DNA from: Actinotalea soli
GTDB taxonomy: Bacteria > Actinomycetota > Actinomycetes > Actinomycetales > Cellulomonadaceae
Length of the DNA: 64,000 nucleotides
Direction: 5' to 3'
Assembly (NCBI RefSeq): GCF_017565425.1
Contig: NZ_JAGEMK010000005.1
Coordinates: forward strand, 1 to 64,000
A program made the position numbers and the translations under genes. The notes below the pieces were generated by a model. It saw only the letters and a list, made by a program, of their open reading frames with translations, did not search any database and was not told the origin of the DNA. This document shows positions 29,665 to 39,505 of this stretch, piece by piece (position 1 is the stretch's first letter; the number at the start of each line of letters is the position of its first letter).

Positions 29665-29752
29665 AGGCACCCAGGCGGACGGTGCGCTGCAGGGGAACTC
29701 GGCCGCTCCCTGGTGGTCGGTTCCACCTCGGACGCCAGTCACGGCCGTGGCC
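29665..29752 (-). ncRNA. ZTP (pfl) riboswitch upstream of purH
   Basis: Read on the minus strand, the conserved 5' part CCGTGACTGGCG (29744-29733) is followed by GGTGGAACCGACCACC and AGGGAGCGG, then by the 3' part CCGTCCGCCTGGGT (29682-29669). These are the hallmark ZTP-riboswitch blocks, with the hairpin and pseudoknot partners in order. The class senses ZMP/ZTP, which build up when 10-formyl-THF is short, and commonly precedes purH, glyA and folD. A downstream CTGCC/GGCAG stem could be part of the expression platform. Exact ends are approximate. Confidence 0.88.
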
Positions 29753-29753
29753 G

Positions 29754-29759
29754 AGTCTA
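29754..29759 (-). promoter_or_regulatory. -10 box for the riboswitch-purH transcript
   Basis: TAGACT on the minus strand spans the purN stop codon; initiation about 7 bases further on would begin just before the riboswitch. It suggests that purH can be transcribed apart from purN. Confidence 0.4.
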
Positions 29760-30404
29760 GCCCGCAGGCTCCAGGAGCTGGGCCCGGCGCCCGTCCAGGT
29801 GGATCCCGTGCCGCGCGGCCCGTCCGACCACGTCGACCAGCAGAGCACGCTCGACCACCTTGATCCGCTCGTGCAGGGTGGCCTCGTCGTCCTCGGGCAG
29901 CACCTCGACCGCCTGCTGGGCGATGATCGGACCGGTGTCGACCCCGGCGTCGACCAGGTGGACCGTGCACCCCGTGACCGTGACCCCGTAGGCGAGGGCG
30001 TCACGCACCCCGTGCGCCCCCGGGAAGGCGGGCAGCAGGGCCGGGTGGGTGTTGATGACCCGCTCGAAGCGCTCCAGGACCGGGGCCCCGAGGATGCGCA
30101 TGAACCCCGCGCTGACCACCAGGCCCGGGTCGAAGACCCCGACGGCCTCGGCCATCCCCCGGTCCCAGGAGGGGCGGTCGTCGAAGTCCTTCGGCGACAC
30201 GACGGCGGTGGGGATCCCGGCCGCGCGGGCGATCTCGAGCCCACCGGCCTCGACCCGGTCGCTCACCACGCCGACCACACGCGCCCCGTAGCCGGGGTCG
30301 CGATGGGCCTCGAGCAGGGCGGCCAGGTTGGAGCCGCCGCCCGAGACGAGGACGACGACGCGGTCCTGCGAGGGCACGACCGGGGAGTCGGGAGAGCTGG
30401 GCAC
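29757..30404 (-). CDS. purN: Phosphoribosylglycinamide formyltransferase
   Basis: A 215-residue enzyme that formylates GAR from 10-formyl-THF in purine synthesis. Substrate loop VLVSGGGSNLAALL, catalytic segment VINTHPALLPAFPGAHG and the folate-site HLVDAGVDTGPIIAQ are intact. The GTG at 30404 follows TAGGGT by 6 bases (leaderless). It precedes purH on the same strand, with the riboswitch between; both enzymes use 10-formyl-THF. It is divergent from a Pro-rich membrane protein gene. Confidence 0.97.
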   Translation of the reverse strand: MPSSPDSPVVPSQDRVVVLVSGGGSNLAALLEAHRDPGYGARVVGVVSDRVEAGGLEIARAAGIPTAVVSPKDFDDRPSWDRGMAEAVGVFDPGLVVSAGFMRILGAPVLERFERVINTHPALLPAFPGAHGVRDALAYGVTVTGCTVHLVDAGVDTGPIIAQQAVEVLPEDDEATLHERIKVVERALLVDVVGRAARHGIHLDGRRAQLLEPAG

Positions 30405-30410
30405 GGGCCG

Positions 30411-30416
30411 ACCCTA
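30411..30416 (-). promoter_or_regulatory. -10 box of purN, leaderless
   Basis: TAGGGT on the minus strand, 6 bases, then the GTG at 30404, with no Shine-Dalgarno sequence. Confidence 0.55.
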
Positions 30417-30484
30417 TCCGCCGGTGCGTGCTCACGGCCCTGGGTGGGACACTGGGGTCGGCCCGACCACGCCGAGGAGCACCC

Positions 30485-31063
30485 GTGAGCAACCCGTACG
30501 CCCCGCCCAGCGGCGGTCCGCGCACGCGCCCGGAGGCCCCGACGGCGCCCCCCGGCCCCGAGGACGGCACGGCACCCGCTCCCGGTGGACCAGACGAGCA
30601 GGGACCCGCTCAGCACGGCCAGCCAGGGCACGGGCACCGCACCCCCGCGCCGCGCCCCCCGGTGGACCCCGAGGCCGCCCGCGAGGCGAGCCGGCAGGTC
30701 ATGCACTTCGGGCTGATGATGCTCGCGACGATCATCGCGGTCTCCCTGCCGCTGCCGTGGCAGGCCGCCGCCCTGGCCTTCGCCCTCGGCGCGGTGGTGC
30801 TGGGCATCCGCGCGCTGAGGGCGGTCTGGCGCAGCGGGCTGCGGGGGGCCCTGGTCGCGATCCTCGGGTTCGGCCTCGGCCTCGCGGCGCTCCTCACCCT
30901 CTCCCTGGTGACGATGCTCGCGCTGTGGCCGGTGCAGATGGAGCGGCAGTCCTGCCTGCGCGACGCGTTGACCATCTCGGCGACCACGGCGTGCGAGGAC
31001 CAGTTCCAGCAGCGCCTCGACGAGACCCTCGAGCGGGTCCCCGGGGTCGGCTCGGGCTCCTAG
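30485..31063 (+). CDS. Proline-rich membrane protein, unknown
   Basis: A 192-residue protein. A disordered Pro/Gly/Ala-rich region of about 65 residues precedes three hydrophobic segments (near residues 75-92, 94-112 and 117-142). The C-terminal outer part carries two Cys (SCLRDAL and TACEDQF) that could form a disulfide. GAGGAG at 30473-30478 supports the GTG at 30485. No named family is recognised. It is divergent from purN and converges on the DUF6350 gene so tightly that both stop codons share the tetranucleotide CTAG at 31060-31063. Confidence 0.8.
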   Translation: MSNPYAPPSGGPRTRPEAPTAPPGPEDGTAPAPGGPDEQGPAQHGQPGHGHRTPAPRPPVDPEAAREASRQVMHFGLMMLATIIAVSLPLPWQAAALAFALGAVVLGIRALRAVWRSGLRGALVAILGFGLGLAALLTLSLVTMLALWPVQMERQSCLRDALTISATTACEDQFQQRLDETLERVPGVGSGS

Positions 31064-32526
31064 CGCCGATCCCCTCGCCCACCGGGCTGGTCCGCCGGCT
31101 CACCGGGCTGGTCCCCCGGGTCAGCGGTCGGGCTCCCCCGGGTCCCTCGATCGGTCGCCGCAGCGGGGTCGACGACGCCACGCCCGCGCACGCGGTCCCA
31201 GGTCCGCCGCGCACCTCGAGCCGAGGCCCTGCGCAGCACCGGGTCGGCAGGCAGCGCGACCAGGGCCGCGCCGAGGAGCCCCAGACCTGCCACGGTCGCA
31301 CCGACCAGCAGGGCAGGGCCGCCCACCACCTCGAGGCGCCCGGGGCCTGCAGCGCCCCCGGCCAGCAGGGTCGCCGCCCCGGTGAGGGTCCCCGCCGCGA
31401 GGGCGAGCACGACCAGGGCGAGGGGGGTCTCCCGACGTCGACTCGCCACGAGACGGCCGTGCAGCCACCAGCCGGCGACGGCCCCCGACAGCACCACGAC
31501 CACGGGCACCCACGTCACGAGCCCGCCGCCGGACCCCGGGGTCGGCAGGGCGCCCAGGAGGGGCAGCGCGGGCAGCGGTCCACTCACCACCTCGTTCGGC
31601 GCGTAGGACGTCCCGGCGCCGACCGAGAAGCCAGGGCCCGCGAGCCAGGCGAGCACCCACAGCACGAGGTTCGGCGCCACGGCGAGCTGGCCGACGGCCA
31701 GCACCAGGCCCCCGAAGGTGTCCACCCCGAGACCCTCGATGACATCGCCTGCGGCGGCCCGACCCGAGATCACCCAGCCGCTCGCGACCAGCCCCGCGAC
31801 CCCCACGACCACGGCCGACAGGAGCAGCCCTCCCGCGGTGCCGGTGCGCACCAGCGCAGGGATACGGCTCCAGGCGGGGCGGGTCAGCTCCCGGAGCCGT
31901 CCGCGCCGGAGCATCCCCGCGCCGAGTCCCACCGCGGCGACCGCCGTGCTGCCGAGCGCGAGCCGCAGGACGGCCAGGGGTCCGGCGCCGAAGGGGCCCG
32001 CCTCCCCGAGCAGGGCGGCGACCACGAGGACGGCCACCACGTGGGCGACCGTCGCCGCGACCCAGGAGGAGAGCGCGGGGTGGGCCGAGCGGCGGGCCGA
32101 GGCGTAGGCGGTGAAGACCGCGAGGGCCGTGATGCCCAGCGGCACGAGCGTGATCGTCACCCCGTCAGCCGTGAGGGGTCCGCCGTGCCCGAGCAGCCAC
32201 AGCGAGGACCCGACGGCGACCGAGCGCGGCCAGCCGATCTCGGCGTTGGACGGGTCGGCCGAGGTGACGACGTAGGCCGCGAGGGCGGGCATCACGACCA
32301 CGAGGAGGGAGAGCAGCGCGCCCTGGACCCCGGCGAGGGCCCCGGACACCCATCGGGGAGCGCCGTCGAGGCCCGTGGCGGCCGAGGGGCCCACGGGCGC
32401 CGCCGGCGTCGCGGGAGTGCTGGTCCGACGCGCGCGGCTCGGACCTGCGGCGGCTGCCCCGGGACCGCGGGCCGCGCGCCCCGCGCGGGGAGCCCGCGGG
32501 GGGTGCAGGGTGGGCGGGCGCGTCAT
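31060..32526 (-). CDS. DUF6350 polytopic membrane protein (PerM-like)
   Basis: A 488-residue protein with about ten predicted helices, a Pro/Ala/Arg-rich N-terminal tail of some 50 residues and a charged C-terminal tail. Topology, size and position between sucCD and purN/purH match DUF6350, whose mycobacterial member PerM lies in the same gene order and supports cell division and envelope stability under stress. Function here is inferred from that synteny. It lies 58 bases after sucD on the same strand. Confidence 0.85.
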   Translation of the reverse strand: MTRPPTLHPPRAPRAGRAARGPGAAAAGPSRARRTSTPATPAAPVGPSAATGLDGAPRWVSGALAGVQGALLSLLVVVMPALAAYVVTSADPSNAEIGWPRSVAVGSSLWLLGHGGPLTADGVTITLVPLGITALAVFTAYASARRSAHPALSSWVAATVAHVVAVLVVAALLGEAGPFGAGPLAVLRLALGSTAVAAVGLGAGMLRRGRLRELTRPAWSRIPALVRTGTAGGLLLSAVVVGVAGLVASGWVISGRAAAGDVIEGLGVDTFGGLVLAVGQLAVAPNLVLWVLAWLAGPGFSVGAGTSYAPNEVVSGPLPALPLLGALPTPGSGGGLVTWVPVVVVLSGAVAGWWLHGRLVASRRRETPLALVVLALAAGTLTGAATLLAGGAAGPGRLEVVGGPALLVGATVAGLGLLGAALVALPADPVLRRASARGARRTWDRVRGRGVVDPAAATDRGTRGSPTADPGDQPGEPADQPGGRGDRR

Positions 32527-32584
32527 CCGACCATGGTCCCTGCTCCCCCTCGCGGGGGCCGTTCATCAGATGGTGTGTCGCCGA

Positions 32585-33472
32585 TCAGGACAGGATGTGA
32601 CGCATCAGCTCGGCGGTCGCGCTCGGCGTCTTGCCGACCTTGACCCCCGCGGCCTCGAGGGCCTCCTGCTTGGCCTGGGCGGTGCCCGAGGAGCCGGAGA
32701 CGATCGCTCCGGCGTGGCCCATGGTCTTGCCCTCGGGGGCGGTGAAGCCCGCGACGTAGCCGACGACCGGCTTGGTGACGTTCGCCTTGATGAAGGCCGC
32801 GGCCCGCTCCTCGGCGTCCCCGCCGATCTCGCCGATCATGACGATCGCATCCGTGTCGGGGTCGGCCTCGAAGGCGGCCAGCGCGTCGATGTGCGTGGTA
32901 CCGATGATGGGGTCACCACCGATGCCGATCGCCGTCGAGAACCCGAAGTCCCGCAGCTCGTACATCATCTGGTAGGTGAGGGTGCCCGACTTGGAGACCA
33001 GGCCGATGCGCCCCGGTCCCGTGATGTCCGACGGGATGATGCCCACGTTGGACTTGCCGGGGCTGATGATGCCGGGGCAGTTCGGCCCGATCAGCCGGAC
33101 GCCCTTGGCCTCGGCCGCCGTGTAGAACTCGGCGGTGTCCGCGACGGGGATGCCCTCGGTGATGATGACCACGAGCGGCATGCCCGCGTCGATCGCCTCG
33201 AGCACCGCGGCCTTGGTGTGGGCCGGGGGGACGAAGATGACCGACACGTCGGCGCCGGTCTCGGTCATGGCCTCGGCCACGGAGCCGAAGACGGGGATGT
33301 CGACGGTGCCCTCCCCCTGGGGGAAGGTGACGGCGGTGCCCGCCTTGCGGGGGTTCACCCCGCCGACGACGGTCGTGCCCGAGGCGAGCATGCGGGTCGT
33401 GTGCTTCTGACCCTCGGAGCCCGTCATGCCCTGGACGATGACCTTGGATGACTCGGTCAGGAAGATCGCCAT
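32585..33472 (-). CDS. sucD: Succinyl-CoA synthetase alpha subunit
   Basis: A 295-residue TCA-cycle subunit that binds CoA and carries the phosphohistidine. The N-terminal CoA-binding fold ([15 protein letters not shown]), [12 protein letters not shown] and the active-site His loop [14 protein letters not shown] are intact. It forms a complex with the beta subunit encoded 33 bases upstream, making ATP or GTP from succinyl-CoA. DUF6350 follows on the same strand. Confidence 0.98.
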   Translation of the reverse strand: MAIFLTESSKVIVQGMTGSEGQKHTTRMLASGTTVVGGVNPRKAGTAVTFPQGEGTVDIPVFGSVAEAMTETGADVSVIFVPPAHTKAAVLEAIDAGMPLVVIITEGIPVADTAEFYTAAEAKGVRLIGPNCPGIISPGKSNVGIIPSDITGPGRIGLVSKSGTLTYQMMYELRDFGFSTAIGIGGDPIIGTTHIDALAAFEADPDTDAIVMIGEIGGDAEERAAAFIKANVTKPVVGYVAGFTAPEGKTMGHAGAIVSGSSGTAQAKQEALEAAGVKVGKTPSATAELMRHILS

Positions 33473-33505
33473 GTCTGTGAGTTCTCTCGTCTCTCGAAGT
33501 CGGGC

Positions 33506-34687
33506 TCAGGCGGCCGTGTCGGCGGCGTGGGCGAGGGAGGCGGCCGTGTCGGCGCCGCCGTCCATGGTGTCGGCGAGGGTCACCAGCGGGTGGCCGGCCT
33601 CGCGCAGGATCGCGCGGCCCTCGGCCACGTTGTTGCCGTCGAGACGTACGACGAGCGGCTTGGTGGCGTGGTCCCCGAGCATCTCGAGGGCCTTGACGAT
33701 GCCGTTCGCGACCGCGTCGCAGGCCGTGATGCCGCCGAAGACGTTGACGAAGACCGCCTTGACCTGCGGGTCACCGAGGATCACGTCGAGCCCCGCCGCC
33801 ATCACCTCGGCCGAGGCGCCGCCGCCGATGTCGAGGAAGTTGGCGGGCTTGACGCCGCCGTGGGCCTCGCCGGCGTAGGCGACGACGTCGAGGGTGCTCA
33901 TCACGAGCCCGGCGCCGTTGCCGATGATGCCGACCGAGCCGTCGAGCTTGACGTAGTTGAGGTCGTGCTCCTTGGCCTTGGCCTCGAGGGGGTCGGCAGC
34001 CTCGGCGTCCTCGAGCTCGGCGTGGTCGGGGTGGCGGAAGTCCGCGTTCGCGTCGAGGGTCACCTTGCCGTCGAGCGCGATCACCGCACCGTCCTCGGTG
34101 CGGACGAGGGGGTTGACCTCGACGAGGGTCGCGTCCTCCTCGGCGTAGACCGTCCACAGCTTCTGGATGACGTCGGCGACCTGGCCCGCGACGTCCTCGG
34201 CGAAGCCCGCCTCGGCGACGATCTCTGCGGCCTTGGCCGCGTCGATCCCGACCTGGGGGTCGACGGCGACCTTGGCGAGGGCCTCGGGACGCTCGACCGC
34301 GAGCTGCTCGATCTCGACACCACCCTCGACACTGGCCATGGCCAGGTAGCGGCGCTCCGACCGGTCGAGCAGCACGGAGAAGTAGTACTCCTCGGCGATC
34401 TTGGCGCCCTCGGCGATCATGACGCGGTGGACGGTGTGCCCCTTGATGTCCATCCCGAGGATCTCCCCGGCGCGCTCGGCGGCCTCCTCGGGCGAGTGCG
34501 CGAGCTTGACGCCGCCCGCCTTGCCGCGCCCCCCGGTCTTGACCTGGGCCTTGACGACCACCGTCCCGCCACCGAGACGCTCGGCGGCCGCGCGGGCCTC
34601 CTCGGCCGTGGTGGCGACGATGCCGCCCAGCACGGGCACGCCGTGCTTCTCGAAGACATCCCGTGCCTGGTACTCGAACAGGTCCAC
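33506..34687 (-). CDS. sucC: Succinyl-CoA synthetase beta subunit
   Basis: A 393-residue ATP-grasp subunit: N-terminal [17 protein letters not shown], the nucleotide-binding [18 protein letters not shown], and a C-terminal CoA-ligase domain with [15 protein letters not shown]. The GTG at 34687 is chosen because the conserved sequence begins at residue 2 and length matches the family (about 390). It is first in sucC-sucD. A motif shared exactly with the icd promoter lies about 95 bases upstream. Confidence 0.97.
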   Translation of the reverse strand: MDLFEYQARDVFEKHGVPVLGGIVATTAEEARAAAERLGGGTVVVKAQVKTGGRGKAGGVKLAHSPEEAAERAGEILGMDIKGHTVHRVMIAEGAKIAEEYYFSVLLDRSERRYLAMASVEGGVEIEQLAVERPEALAKVAVDPQVGIDAAKAAEIVAEAGFAEDVAGQVADVIQKLWTVYAEEDATLVEVNPLVRTEDGAVIALDGKVTLDANADFRHPDHAELEDAEAADPLEAKAKEHDLNYVKLDGSVGIIGNGAGLVMSTLDVVAYAGEAHGGVKPANFLDIGGGASAEVMAAGLDVILGDPQVKAVFVNVFGGITACDAVANGIVKALEMLGDHATKPLVVRLDGNNVAEGRAILREAGHPLVTLADTMDGGADTAASLAHAADTAA

Positions 34688-34752
34688 CCTGCGCCCGCTT
34701 TCGTCGTGTCCGTCGCTCCGGCCGCGCCCGTGTGGCCGCGTCGCCCTCAGCG

Positions 34753-34793
34753 ATGGTAGCCGCGAGGGCAGGGTCTCTTCACATCGAGAGATC
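34753..34793 (-). promoter_or_regulatory. sucC promoter region with the motif shared with icd
   Basis: The minus strand carries GATCTCTCGATGT (34793-34781), identical to icd positions 26160-26148, then GAAGAGA, which makes an imperfect dyad with the leading TCTCTC. A -10 candidate TACCAT (34758-34753) follows. The segment also separates sucC from the end of pcrA. Confidence 0.5.
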
Positions 34794-34803
34794 GGCGCGA
34801 CCG

Positions 34804-37317
34804 TCAGAGCTTGGTGACGGGCGAGTACCGCAGCAGCAGACGCTTGGTGCCGTCGGCCCCGAAGTCGATCTTGGCGACGGCGTTGGCTCCACCGCCCTCG
34901 ACCGCGACGACGGTGCCGACCCCGTACGCGTCGTGGGTCACCTTGTCGCCCACCTCGAGGCTCGGGACCTCCCCCGCCGGCCGAGGGGTCGCCGACCCGA
35001 AGGTCGCACCCCCCGTGGCGGGCGCCGTCGTCGAACGCTTGACGGGCCCGGACCGCGGACCGGTGCTGCGGGAGCCACCACCACGGCCACCCCACGCCGA
35101 GGCGCCCCCGCCCCAGCCGCTGCCCGAGCCCCGCAGGGTGTCCATGCTCGACTCACGTCGCCGCCAGTCCACGAGCTCCTCGGGGACGTCGTCGAGGAAG
35201 CGGCTCGCCGGGAACTCGTTCGGCACTCCCCAGGCCGTCCGGACGGCCGCGCGCGAGATGTAGAGCCGTTGCCGCGCCCGGGTGAGGCCCACGTAGGCCA
35301 GACGACGCTCCTCGGCGAGCTGGTCGGGATCCGCCAGCGAGCGCATGTGCGGGAAGGTGCCGTCCTCCCAGCCGGTCACGAAGACGACCGGGAACTCCAG
35401 GCCCTTGGCCGTGTGCAGCGTCATCAGCGTCACGACCCCCTGGTCGGCCCGGGCCTGGGCCTCCTCGGCCCCGTCCTCGGTGGGGATCTGGTCGGAGTCC
35501 GCCACGAGGGAGACCCGCTCGAGGAAGTCGGCGAGGTCCCCCTCGGGCTCGGCCTGCTCGAACTCGGTGGCCACGGCGTGCAGCTCGGCGAGGTTGTCGA
35601 CCCTCGAGGCGTCCTGCGGGTCCTCGCTCGCGCGCAGCTCGGCCAGGTAGCCCGTGCGGTCGAGCACCGCACCGAGCACCTCGGCCGGGCCCGCCCCCGA
35701 GTCGGCGAGCTCGCGCAGCCCGGACATCAGCTCGCCGAAGGCCCGCAGGCCGGTGAGCGCCCGGCTGCCGAGGCCCGGGGCCTCGTCCGCGCGGTCCAGG
35801 GCCGCCCCGAAGGAGATGCGCTCGCGCTCGGCGAAGCCCGCGACCATGGCCTCGGAGCGGTCCCCGAGACCGCGCTTGGGCACGTTGAGCACACGGCGCA
35901 GGTTCACGTCGTCGTCAGGGTTGGCGATGGCCCGCAGGTAGGCGACCGCGTCCTTGACCTCGCGCCGCTCGTAGAAGCGCGTCCCGCCGACGACCTTGTA
36001 GGGCAGCCCGACGCGGATCAGCACCTCCTCGAGGGCGCGGGACTGGGCGTTGGTCCGGTAGAAGACCGCGACGTCACCGGGCCGTACGCCGTCGGAGTCG
36101 CCCAGGCGGTCGATCTCCTCGGCGACGAAGCGGGCCTCCTCGTGCTCGTTGTCCGCGACGAAGCCCACGATTTGCGGCCCGGCGCCCGAGTCGGTCCACA
36201 GCCGCTTGGGCCGACGGTCAGGGTTCCGCGAGATCATCGCGTTGGCCGCCGAGAGGATCGTCTGGGTCGAGCGGTAGTTCTGCTCGAGCAGGATCGTGCG
36301 GGCCTGCGGGTAGTCGGCCTCGAACTCGAGGATGTTGCGGATGGTCGCGCCCCGGAAGGCGTAGATCGACTGGTCCGCGTCGCCCACCACCGTGAGCTCG
36401 GCGGGCGGGAGGGCACGACCGTCGCTGCCCTGCTCCTCGCCGTGCCAGCCGGCGAGCTCACGGACCAGGACGTACTGCGCGTGGTTCGTGTCCTGGTACT
36501 CGTCCACGAGGATCTGGCGGAAGCGTCGTCGGTAGTGCTCGGCCACCGCGGGGAAGGCCTGCAGCAGGTTGACCGTCGTCATGATGAGGTCGTCGAAGTC
36601 CAGGGCGTGGGCCTGGCGCAGCCGCGCCTGGTAGCGCGTGTAGACGGCGGCGAGGGTCTCGTCGAACTCGTTGGCGGCTCCCGAGGCGGCCCCCGAGGTC
36701 GAGGCGTAGGTCTCGGCGTCGACCAGCTCGTCCTTGAGGTTGGAGATCTTCGACGAGAGCGCCTTGGCGGGGTACTTCTTCGGGTCCAGGTTCAGCTCGC
36801 GCGCCACGAGGGTCAGCAGGCGCTGGGAGTCCGCGGAGTCGTAGATCGAGAAGGAGGAGCGCAGGCCCAGGGTCGAGGCCTCGCGCCGCAGGATGCGCAC
36901 GCAGGCCGAGTGGAACGTCGAGACCCACATCGCACGGGCCGCCGGGCCGACCAGGGCCTCGACCCGCTCGCGCATCTCGGCGGCGGCCTTGTTCGTGAAG
37001 GTGATCGCCAGGACTTCTGGGGGCCGAACCCGGTGGGCCGCGAGCTGGTGGGCGATCCGGTGGGTGAGCACCCTGGTCTTGCCCGACCCCGCGCCCGCGA
37101 CGATCAGCAGCGGCGAGCCCTCGTGGAGCACGGCCTCGCGCTGCTCGGTGTTGAGGCCGTCCAGCAGGGCAGTGGTGCGCTCCTCGGCCGGGGGCTCGCG
37201 ATCCCCCGCAGGCTCGACGACGCTCCCCCGCTCACGGGGCGGGCCGGCGGCAGGCAGCCGCGCGGCGGCCGAGGGGCTGAGTCCGGGCAGGGGCAGGTCG
37301 GAGAAGAGCGTGTCCAT
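34804..37317 (-). CDS. pcrA: ATP-dependent DNA helicase PcrA/UvrD1
   Basis: An 837-residue superfamily 1A helicase for nucleotide excision repair and clearing of stalled forks. Motif [12 protein letters not shown], motif Ia [11 protein letters not shown], motif [12 protein letters not shown], motif [26 protein letters not shown] and [18 protein letters not shown] are all present. A Gly/Ser/Trp-rich linker leads to a C-terminal Tudor-like end ([17 protein letters not shown]), as in mycobacterial UvrD1. The ATG at 37317 follows TACGCT by 9 bases. Its position next to sucCD repeats the mycobacterial gene order. Confidence 0.97.
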   Translation of the reverse strand: MDTLFSDLPLPGLSPSAAARLPAAGPPRERGSVVEPAGDREPPAEERTTALLDGLNTEQREAVLHEGSPLLIVAGAGSGKTRVLTHRIAHQLAAHRVRPPEVLAITFTNKAAAEMRERVEALVGPAARAMWVSTFHSACVRILRREASTLGLRSSFSIYDSADSQRLLTLVARELNLDPKKYPAKALSSKISNLKDELVDAETYASTSGAASGAANEFDETLAAVYTRYQARLRQAHALDFDDLIMTTVNLLQAFPAVAEHYRRRFRQILVDEYQDTNHAQYVLVRELAGWHGEEQGSDGRALPPAELTVVGDADQSIYAFRGATIRNILEFEADYPQARTILLEQNYRSTQTILSAANAMISRNPDRRPKRLWTDSGAGPQIVGFVADNEHEEARFVAEEIDRLGDSDGVRPGDVAVFYRTNAQSRALEEVLIRVGLPYKVVGGTRFYERREVKDAVAYLRAIANPDDDVNLRRVLNVPKRGLGDRSEAMVAGFAERERISFGAALDRADEAPGLGSRALTGLRAFGELMSGLRELADSGAGPAEVLGAVLDRTGYLAELRASEDPQDASRVDNLAELHAVATEFEQAEPEGDLADFLERVSLVADSDQIPTEDGAEEAQARADQGVVTLMTLHTAKGLEFPVVFVTGWEDGTFPHMRSLADPDQLAEERRLAYVGLTRARQRLYISRAAVRTAWGVPNEFPASRFLDDVPEELVDWRRRESSMDTLRGSGSGWGGGASAWGGRGGGSRSTGPRSGPVKRSTTAPATGGATFGSATPRPAGEVPSLEVGDKVTHDAYGVGTVVAVEGGGANAVAKIDFGADGTKRLLLRYSPVTKL

Positions 37318-37416
37318 GTCCCTCACAGCGTAGGCGCACCCACCCACATCCCGACCTGGCCACGACGCAGGGCAGGGCCCGGCCCGGACGCGGACGTGCC
37401 GTCACCCCAGCAGGGC

Positions 37417-37722
37417 TCAGGCGCGTCCGCGCCGCCTCACCGGCAGCGACCTCGACCCCGTCCGCGAACGGATCTGCTCGGCGGACCGTCGGTCCCGGTG
37501 CCGCGGGTCCGAGCGCCGGCCGTCCCGGGCGGCGGCCAGCGGGAGCCGCTCTCCGGTCACCGTGCGCGGGCCGGGCACGGGCCGGACGACCGCGAGGGCT
37601 CCGAGCAGGCCTGCGATCACCCGGAGCCACAGGAGCAGGGCCGCCGGGCCGCGCACCTCGAGGACGGTGGGGGGCCCGGCGGTCGAAGCCGTCGTGACTC
37701 GTGTCTCGATCTGATCTTGCAC
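37417..37722 (-). CDS. Small protein with one hydrophobic segment, unknown
   Basis: A 101-residue protein: polar N-terminus (QDQIETRVTTAS), a hydrophobic stretch PAALLLWLRVIAGLLGALAV (about residues 26-45) and a strongly basic Arg-rich tail. It could be a membrane-anchored, nucleic-acid- or lipid-contacting protein, but no family is recognised. Support for it being real: a TATGGT box exactly 6 bases before the GTG, the leaderless layout seen at many other genes here, in one of the most AT-rich intergenic stretches nearby. Confidence 0.6.
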   Translation of the reverse strand: MQDQIETRVTTASTAGPPTVLEVRGPAALLLWLRVIAGLLGALAVVRPVPGPRTVTGERLPLAAARDGRRSDPRHRDRRSAEQIRSRTGSRSLPVRRRGRA

Positions 37723-37728
37723 ATGCGG

Positions 37729-37734
37729 ACCATA
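37729..37734 (-). promoter_or_regulatory. -10 box of the 101-residue gene, leaderless
   Basis: TATGGT on the minus strand is followed by 6 bases and the GTG at 37722. The surrounding 40 bases are unusually AT-rich. Confidence 0.5.
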
Positions 37735-37788
37735 ACGGGCGAATCGGACACCCGGCTATGACCTTGGTCACAGAAGGGCCGGTCGACC

Positions 37789-39360
37789 TCAGTCGACGAC
37801 CGCGGCTCGCAGCCGGCCCGCGGTCTGCGCCAGCTCACGCGCTGCCGCACGGATGTCGTCGATCTCCCCGGTGGTCCGACGCGTGGACTCACCCACGCCC
37901 TCGAGCGTCAGGCTGATCGCCCGGCCGCCGTCGGCCACCTGCGCGATGCTCTGAGCCATCGCCGAGGTGGTCGCCGTCTGCTCCTCGACGGCCCCGGCGA
38001 TCGTGGCCTGGTAGTCGTTGATCCGGCCGACGATCTCGCTGATCAGCGCGATCTCCTCGGCCGAGCGCAGCACCGCGGCCTGGATCGACTCGACCTGCGA
38101 GGAGATGTCCCCCGTGGCCCGGGCCGTCTCCTGGGCGAGGTCCTTGACCTCCCCGGCCACGACCGCGAAGCCCTTGCCGGCGTCCCCGGCCCGGGCGGCC
38201 TCGATCGTGGCGTTGAGGGCGAGCAGGTTGGTCTGCTCGGCGATCGAGGTGATGACCTTGACGACGCTGCCGATCTCGGCGGAGGACTCCCCCAGCGCGC
38301 CGACCGTGCGGTTCGTGGCCTCGGCCGCGGCGACGGCCTCGGCGGCGATCTTCGCGACCGCGTTGGCGTTCTGGGCGATCTCCCCGATCGAGGCCCCCAT
38401 CTGGTGGGTGCCCGCCGCGACGGTGTCGATGCCGGTGCTGACCTCGGCGGCGGTCCCCGCCACCGAGGTCGTCTGCTCGGCGGTCCCGTGGGCCGCCGCG
38501 GCGATCTGGTCGCTGCTCTCGACCAGCCGCGAGGCCGACCGGTCCAGCTCGGCCACCGCGCTCGCGACGTCGGCCGCGACGTCCGCCGACCGGTCCAGCG
38601 TCCCGTTGAGGGTCACCGCGAGCCGCTCGAGCTCGGTGCGTCCCGTCCCCTCGGGCAGGCGGGTCGCGACGTCGCCGCTCGCGAGCAGGTCGGTCGCCTG
38701 CCCCAGGGGCACCACGATGCTCCGGCCGACCACGTAGCTCAGCCCTCCGACGAGGACCAGGATGCCCAGGCCGCTCAGCGCCACCTGGAGCACGTCCCCC
38801 ATGGCCACGCCGACGACGTCGTCCACGTAGATGCCCGAGCCGAGCACCCAGCCCCACGGCTCGTACCCCGCGACGTAGGAGATCTTCGGCTGCGGGGCGT
38901 CAGCCCCGGGCTTGGGCCACTGGTAGGCCACGAAGCCCGAGCCCTCGGTCTCGACGACCTCGACGAACTCCATGAACAGCAGCGTGCCGTCCGGGTCGGC
39001 GTTGGTGGAGAGGTCCTCACCGTCGAGCTCAGGCTTGGTCGGGTGCATGATCATGGTCGGGCCCATGTCGTTGATCCAGAAGTACTCCTCGCCCGAGTAC
39101 CGCATGCCGTTGACCGCGGCCATCGCGGCCTGCTGCGCCTGCGCCTGGGTCATGCGGCCGGCCTGCTCCTCCGCGCCGAAGTACGTGATCACGCCCAGCG
39201 CGGTCTCGACCACCTGCCGCGTCGCGTCCTGCCGCTCCGCCATGATCCGGTCGTAGACCTGCGTCGAGGCGATCACCACCAGGCCGACGAGGCCGACGGC
39301 GAACACCGCGACGATCGCGACGAGTCGATGGGCGATGGAGAAGGACGAGATGCGACGCAT
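37789..39360 (-). CDS. Methyl-accepting chemotaxis protein, single-Cache sensor
   Basis: A 523-residue receptor: TM1 (residues 12-31), an extracellular sCache_2-type domain (about 35-185, with [17 protein letters not shown] and [22 protein letters not shown]), TM2, a HAMP domain and a long coiled-coil signalling domain whose hairpin tip [19 protein letters not shown] is intact. That tip binds CheA/CheW. sCache_2 domains often bind small organic acids. No che or flagellar genes lie in the window, so its partners must be elsewhere, or it serves a non-motility pathway. Confidence 0.95.
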   Translation of the reverse strand: MRRISSFSIAHRLVAIVAVFAVGLVGLVVIASTQVYDRIMAERQDATRQVVETALGVITYFGAEEQAGRMTQAQAQQAAMAAVNGMRYSGEEYFWINDMGPTMIMHPTKPELDGEDLSTNADPDGTLLFMEFVEVVETEGSGFVAYQWPKPGADAPQPKISYVAGYEPWGWVLGSGIYVDDVVGVAMGDVLQVALSGLGILVLVGGLSYVVGRSIVVPLGQATDLLASGDVATRLPEGTGRTELERLAVTLNGTLDRSADVAADVASAVAELDRSASRLVESSDQIAAAAHGTAEQTTSVAGTAAEVSTGIDTVAAGTHQMGASIGEIAQNANAVAKIAAEAVAAAEATNRTVGALGESSAEIGSVVKVITSIAEQTNLLALNATIEAARAGDAGKGFAVVAGEVKDLAQETARATGDISSQVESIQAAVLRSAEEIALISEIVGRINDYQATIAGAVEEQTATTSAMAQSIAQVADGGRAISLTLEGVGESTRRTTGEIDDIRAAARELAQTAGRLRAAVVD

Positions 39361-39383
39361 GCGGACTCCGGGGGTGAGTACGG

Positions 39384-39408
39384 GACGAAGGTCCTAGACG
39401 CCTTCGTC
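39384..39408. other. Hairpin upstream of the chemoreceptor gene
   Basis: GACGAAGG (39384-39391) and CCTTCGTC (39401-39408) form an 8-bp stem around a 9-base loop, 24 bases upstream of the receptor start. It could be an operator or a leader structure; nothing else in 39361-39505 is recognised. Confidence 0.35.
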
Positions 39409-39505
39409 ACAGCCCCCTTCGGCCACGGGGCACCGCTGCTGAGTGGTCGGTGGGGATGATCTTCACGTCCACCCCCGCACCCACGGCCCCGCCGGCGGCC
39501 CCGGG

